A stretch of DNA of 10,423 nt from an uncultured Erysipelotrichaceae bacterium (lineage in GTDB: Bacteria; Bacillota_I; Bacilli_A; Erysipelotrichales; Erysipelotrichaceae), in contig CALEMD010000220.1 of the NCBI GenBank assembly GCA_937902945.1, positions 1-10,423 of the forward strand, in the 5' to 3' direction. The position numbers and the translations under genes were made by a program. Shown here in pieces: positions 7,217 to 10,423 of the stretch. The number at the start of each line of letters is the position of its first letter. The first letter of the stretch is position 1. Under the pieces are notes generated by a model that was not told the DNA's origin, did not search any database, and saw nothing but the letters and a program-made list of their open reading frames with translations.

Positions 7217-8858
7217 GGCTAAAAGATTTGATGTTTGGACTGTAGTATCCTTCACGGTACTTGCACTCTATGCATTATTCTTAATCTATCCGCTTGTCAC
7301 GCTGCTTCAGTCTGCGTTCATCAGTTCGGCCGGAGCATTTACTTGGGAGAATTTTGCAAAGTTCTTTGGCAATAAGTTTTATGGACAAACATTATTAAAC
7401 TCTTTTTCCGTTGCGATTGTAACAACAATTGTATCGCTAGTGATTGGTGTTCCACTTGCGTATATCTATACTATGTATGATATAAAAGGGAAAACGATAG
7501 TTCAGATGATAATAATTCTCTGTTGCATGTCGGCACCATTTATTGGTGCATATTCGTGGATACTGTTACGGGGTCGCGCAGGTATTGTGACAAAGCTGTT
7601 AAGTTCAATTCTGCATATTACAATGCCGAGTATCTATGGCTTTAGGGGAATTATTCTTGTGCTTTCACTGCAGTTGTTTCCACTGGTGTTCTTATATGTG
7701 TGCGGAGGATTAAAGAATATTGATAATTCTTTGCTGGAAGCATCTGAAAATATGGGCGTATCAGGAGTGAAACGTTTTTTTAAGGTAGTTATTCCTTTAT
7801 GCATGCCAACAATTATGGCTGCAGGTTTACTGGTTTTCATGAGAGCGTTTGCTGATTTTGGCACACCATTATTAATTGGTGAAGGGTATAAAACTTTCCC
7901 AGTAATAATTTATAATGAATACTTTGGTGAAACAGGAACAAATCATAATTTCGCTGCTGCTGTTTCAGTTATTGCAATTCTAGTTACAGCAGTCATATTC
8001 TTGATTCAGAAATGGGCGTCGAACAAATTCAGTTTTCACATGAATGCCTTGCATCCAATTGAAAGAAAGAAAGCACATGGGTGGACAAATTTCTGGATTC
8101 ACCTGTTTACATACCTCGTTGTTGGTGTTGCGTTTCTTCCACAAGTATATGTTATGTATTCATCTTTTCGAAAAACCAGCGGGAAAATATTTGTAAAAGG
8201 ATATTCTCTTGATAGTTATCGAAAGGTTACTGGTGATCTTGGATTAGCAATAAAGAATACATTCTTTATTGGTGGCGTCGCCTTAGCAATTATAATTTTC
8301 TTAGCTATCCTAATATCGTATTTAGTTGTTAGAAGAAAGAATAAGCTTAATGACATAATTGATACGACTTCCATGCTGCCGTATATTATTCCGGGATCAG
8401 TAGTAGGTATTGCACTTGTTATAGCGTTCAACAAGAAACCCCTAGTATTAGCTGGAACTGCAATAATAATGATTGTTGCATTATGTATTCGCAGAATTCC
8501 GTATACAATACGCAGTTCAGTAGCAACTTTACAGCAGATCCCCATTACGATAGAAGAGGCGGCTATTTCTCTAGGGTGTACAAAATTGCAGGCTTTCTTC
8601 AAAGTTACAGTTCCGATGATGAGAAACGGGATCCTGTCAGGGGCTATTCTGAGTTGGGTCACGATCATTACTGAACTGTCAACTGCAATCATCTTGTATA
8701 ACCACAATACTATGACACTGACGCTAGCTATTTATACACAGGTATCACGTGGATCAGATGGCCCGGCTGCGGCATTGGCTACAATACTGAATGTGCTGAC
8801 AATTATATCGCTTATTGTATTTATGAAAGTATCCAAATCAAAAGAGATTACCTTCTAA
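7209..8858 (+). CDS. ABC transporter permease, two fused domains (AfuB/FbpB-like)
   Basis: A 549-residue integral membrane protein with two tandem permease domains, as in FbpB and AfuB; one polypeptide replaces the usual permease dimer. Many hydrophobic segments are visible, for example residues 12-32, 68-88, 98-118, 145-165, 200-216, 248-266, 298-318, 350-374, 385-406, 413-428, 474-496 and 522-540, about twelve in all. Each half carries the cytoplasmic EAA loop that docks on the ATPase: EASENMG (177-183) and EEAAISLG (449-456), each followed by a conserved FFKV-P. The start overlaps the ATPase gene by 8 bases, with AAAGAGG about 6 bases upstream. No other permease is present, so one binding protein, this permease and presumably two ATPase subunits make the complete importer. 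Confidence 0.92.
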   Translation: MAKAKRFDVWTVVSFTVLALYALFLIYPLVTLLQSAFISSAGAFTWENFAKFFGNKFYGQTLLNSFSVAIVTTIVSLVIGVPLAYIYTMYDIKGKTIVQMIIILCCMSAPFIGAYSWILLRGRAGIVTKLLSSILHITMPSIYGFRGIILVLSLQLFPLVFLYVCGGLKNIDNSLLEASENMGVSGVKRFFKVVIPLCMPTIMAAGLLVFMRAFADFGTPLLIGEGYKTFPVIIYNEYFGETGTNHNFAAAVSVIAILVTAVIFLIQKWASNKFSFHMNALHPIERKKAHGWTNFWIHLFTYLVVGVAFLPQVYVMYSSFRKTSGKIFVKGYSLDSYRKVTGDLGLAIKNTFFIGGVALAIIIFLAILISYLVVRRKNKLNDIIDTTSMLPYIIPGSVVGIALVIAFNKKPLVLAGTAIIMIVALCIRRIPYTIRSSVATLQQIPITIEEAAISLGCTKLQAFFKVTVPMMRNGILSGAILSWVTIITELSTAIILYNHNTMTLTLAIYTQVSRGSDGPAAALATILNVLTIISLIVFMKVSKSKEITF

Positions 8859-8874
8859 ATCAACTGTTACAATT

Positions 8875-8926
8875 AACTGAAATACCAAATTTCAAGATGA
8901 GATGCGGTATTTCGGTTTTGATTTAT
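8875..8926 (+). terminator. Rho-independent terminator after the importer operon
   Basis: A 12-bp stem pairs 8875-8886 (AACTGAAATACC) with 8906-8917 (GGTATTTCGGTT), with one G-U pair and a 19-base loop, and runs into a T-rich stretch (TTTTGATTTATT). It begins 16 bases after the permease stop. The large loop and interrupted T-run may allow some read-through into the epimerase gene. Confidence 0.55.
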
Positions 8927-8928
8927 TG

Positions 8929-8950
8929 GCCGAGAGCTTTTAAAGCCGGC
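8929..8950 (+). other. Second hairpin upstream of the epimerase
   Basis: GCCG (8929-8932) pairs with CGGC (8947-8950), and inside it GCTTT (8936-8940) faces AAAGC (8942-8946); AGA is bulged on the 5' side. It lies just after the terminator and about 20 bases before the epimerase ribosome site. It could stabilise a processed transcript or act in attenuation. No clear promoter is seen between 8859 and 8982, so the epimerase-rpiB pair may depend on read-through. Confidence 0.3.
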
Positions 8951-8982
8951 AGTAATAATGCATGTGGAAAAGGCGGTATGAA

Positions 8983-9633
8983 ATGACTGAAAAAATACTA
9001 TGTGCATCAATGATGTGTGCAAACTATAATCATTTAGAAAACGAAGTTCATTCACTAGAGAATGCTGGAATTGATATATTTCATTGTGATGTGATGGATG
9101 GCTCATTTGTGCCCAATATGGCGGTTAGTTTGCAGGATATAATCAGTATTCGGCAAAACACAAAAAAGATGGTTGATTGTCATCTGATGATTGAAAACCC
9201 TTGCGAAAAGGTTCAATGGTTTATAGATGCTGGGTGTGATTTGATATATATACATCCAGAGAGTGAACGGTTTGTAAGCAAAACAATTAGTTTGATACAC
9301 AAAGCTGGCAGATTGGCTGGGCTGGCAATTAATCCGGATACTTCTATTGATACAGTGCGAGAGATGCTGGGCTTAGTGGATTATGTGCTGGTTATGACTG
9401 TTAACCCGGGATTTGCCGGACAGAAGTATCTTGAGTTTGCGACTGAGAAGATCAGAAAATTAATTGATTTGAAATCTGCATATCATTATAAAATCGTGAT
9501 CGATGGAGCGTGCAGTCCGGAGCGAATTGAGAATCTGTCACATATGGGTGCTGATGGATTTGTTTTGGGAACAAGTGCTTTGTTTGGAAAAGAAAAGTCA
9601 TATCAAGAATGCATTCAAGAATTGAGAGGATAA
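8983..9633 (+). CDS. AlsE/Rpe-type sugar-phosphate 3-epimerase
   Basis: A 216-residue TIM-barrel 3-epimerase of the ribulose-phosphate epimerase family. Metal and catalytic residues are in place: His34 and Asp36 in FHCDVMDG, His67 in DCHLMI, Asp174 in VIDGAC, with phosphate-site features MTVNPGFAGQ (138-147) and GTS (196-198). Classical Rpe has MSVNPGFGGQ and DGGI; here MTVNPGFAGQ, DGAC, and SMMC near the N terminus are closer to E. coli AlsE, which converts D-allulose-6-P to fructose-6-P. I therefore favour a hexulose-phosphate epimerase, with ribulose-5-P as the alternative. ATG 8983 is preferred to an in-frame ATG at 8962 because AGGCGG (8971-8976) is 6 bases upstream. The stop lies 2 bases before the second rpiB, so the two form a pair for consecutive isomerase and epimerase steps. 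Confidence 0.85.
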   Translation: MTEKILCASMMCANYNHLENEVHSLENAGIDIFHCDVMDGSFVPNMAVSLQDIISIRQNTKKMVDCHLMIENPCEKVQWFIDAGCDLIYIHPESERFVSKTISLIHKAGRLAGLAINPDTSIDTVREMLGLVDYVLVMTVNPGFAGQKYLEFATEKIRKLIDLKSAYHYKIVIDGACSPERIENLSHMGADGFVLGTSALFGKEKSYQECIQELRG

Positions 9634-9635
9634 TT

Positions 9636-10094
9636 ATGAGAATTGGAATAGGAAATGATCATACTGCGGTACAGATGAAACTGGATATAAAAGAATATTT
9701 AGAGTCCAAAGGCTACGAAGTAAATAATTATGGAACAGATAGTACGGATCGATTTGATTATCCGATCGCAGGAGAAAGAGTTGCTCAAGCAGTAGTTAGG
9801 GGTGAGGTTGATAGGGGAATTGCTATTTGCGGAACAGGTGTTGGTATTGGATTGGCCGCAAATAAAGTTCATGGAATACGGTGCGTGACATGCAGTGAGC
9901 CATATTCAGCAAAACTGTCAAAACAGCATAACAATACGAATATGTTATCTTTTGGCTCGAGAGTTGTTGGCCTGGAATTGGCGAAAATGATTGTAGACGA
10001 ATGGCTGAATGCAGAATTCGAGGGTGGAAGACATCAACGTAGAATTGATATGATTGCATCAATAGAAGATGGAACATATAAGGAAAATAAGTAA
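9636..10094 (+). CDS. rpiB: RpiB/AlsB-type sugar-phosphate isomerase (second copy)
   Basis: A 152-residue RpiB-family isomerase, same length as the copy at 4374 and about 69% identical by hand count (105 of 152), without gaps. All key residues recur at the same numbers: Asp8-His9, TDST (34-37), Cys65, His98, Arg132 and Arg136. Differences cluster at residues 12-24 (helix after the first strand) and 91-97, next to the active-site His, so specificity could differ. ATG 9636 is preferred to an in-frame ATG at 9609, which lies inside the epimerase gene, because it restores the family start MRIGIG and follows GAGAGG (9624-9629) by 6 bases. With the epimerase it would turn allose-6-P into allulose-6-P and then fructose-6-P, or act on pentose phosphates. 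Confidence 0.88.
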   Translation: MRIGIGNDHTAVQMKLDIKEYLESKGYEVNNYGTDSTDRFDYPIAGERVAQAVVRGEVDRGIAICGTGVGIGLAANKVHGIRCVTCSEPYSAKLSKQHNNTNMLSFGSRVVGLELAKMIVDEWLNAEFEGGRHQRRIDMIASIEDGTYKENK

Positions 10095-10100
10095 CAGATG

Positions 10101-10125
10101 TTATTGCATAAAGGCAGTGCAATAA
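10101..10125 (+). other. Perfect 8-bp hairpin after the second rpiB
   Basis: TTATTGCA (10101-10108) pairs perfectly with TGCAATAA (10118-10125) across a 9-base loop, 6 bases after the rpiB stop codon. The position is right for a 3'-end or terminator stem, but no T-run follows, so it may instead protect the transcript end. Confidence 0.35.
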
Positions 10126-10292
10126 ATACCAGTTTGAAAGATAGATTCGTTTCGTATTTGCGCACCGGTCATTAGGTTTGCTATGAATGGCTTGTTGCAA
10201 TAACAATATCGGATTCTTCCAAAATGTATGGATAGCAGAACATGTTTTGCATTTTGCATAAAGCCATAATGTTATTGATGATGCGCCGGGAA

Positions 10293-10310
10293 TGACATTT
10301 GATAATGTCA
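10293..10310. repeat. 18-bp inverted repeat, operator-like
   Basis: TGACATT-TGAT-AATGTCA is a perfect 7-bp inverted repeat with a 4-base centre inside the non-coding tail. It could be a regulator-binding site for a downstream gene outside the window, or a small hairpin. No promoter boxes with good spacing were found around it. Confidence 0.3.
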
Positions 10311-10423
10311 GCAGCAAACACATTGAATTTACTGTCAGTGCACATGCATGCAGGTGAATTTAAAAAAATGGTGAATTGTAAAACTCAACGCAACTAATAG
10401 TAAGAAAAAGCCAGGAATGATGA

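Larger units (their letters stand above)
10095..10423. other. Region without a convincing gene; possible decayed coding sequence
   Basis: No frame on either strand gives a recognisable complete protein. On the + strand one frame from about 10182 reads a short protein-like stretch (GFFQNVWIAEHVLHFA), hits a stop, then continues for about 25 residues as NVIDDAPGMTFDNVSS and beyond. Past that, a different frame gives HAGEFKKMVNCKTQRN before a stop. Protein-like segments broken by a stop and a frame change suggest a gene remnant, but I recognise no family and chance is not excluded. The sequence ends in CCAGGAATGATGA, which could be the start of a further gene. Confidence 0.3.

Noticed and set aside
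8216..8707. 163-codon open frame on the - strand inside the permease
   Set aside because: It is hydrophobic only because the permease is; the + strand carries the EAA loop and membrane segments without a break.
4977..8858. Ferric-iron importer as the default reading of the ABC system
   Set aside because: The family match alone allows it, but the neighbours are phosphosugar enzymes, a cre site controls it, and I saw no Fur-box-like sequence before the binding-protein gene.
9823..10323. 166-codon open frame on the - strand covering rpiB and the tail
   Set aside because: Half of it is the reverse of a well-conserved rpiB, and the rest shows no domain or ribosome site that I recognise.

Overview
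The window looks like a sugar-phosphate catabolism and uptake locus from a low-GC Gram-positive bacterium (Bacillota). Signs of this are strong AGGAGG-type ribosome binding sites, TTGAAA/TACTAT-type promoters, a lipoprotein solute-binding protein and a near-consensus CcpA cre site. A gut lineage such as the Erysipelotrichia is plausible but cannot be shown from the sequence. All genes lie on the + strand.

Block 1 (about 33-3113) is a tightly packed operon: a DeoC-like aldolase, an intact NagA-type N-acetylglucosamine-6-phosphate deacetylase, a flavin-reductase-like flavoprotein and a SIS-domain phosphosugar protein. The first three junctions are ATGA overlaps or near-overlaps. A GntR-type palindrome lies just before deoC. 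Block 2 (3141-4832) holds a second, diverged NagA paralogue and an RpiB-type isomerase. The paralogue is broken by a one-base frameshift and has lost a metal-ligand His. A candidate promoter sits between the two genes.

Block 3 (about 4894-8926) is a self-contained ABC importer unit. It has a good promoter, a cre site at the expected transcription start, a lipoprotein binding protein, an ATPase and a fused 12-helix-type permease, and it ends in a terminator-like hairpin. The architecture matches the FbpABC/AfuABC superfamily, which includes ferric-iron importers but also hexose-phosphate importers. Block 4 (8983-10094) is an AlsE/Rpe-type 3-epimerase followed by a second RpiB about 69% identical to the first. 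The last 329 bases contain no convincing gene and may hold decayed coding sequence.

The recognised metabolic enzymes all belong to families acting on phosphorylated sugars, and the window shows no sugar kinase and no PTS component. Together with the AfuABC-like transporter, this suggests a locus that imports sugar phosphates directly, under carbon catabolite control. It would deacetylate or isomerise them (NagA, RpiB, AlsE) and cleave them (DeoC). There is no NagB deaminase in the window, so it is not a standard nagAB operon.
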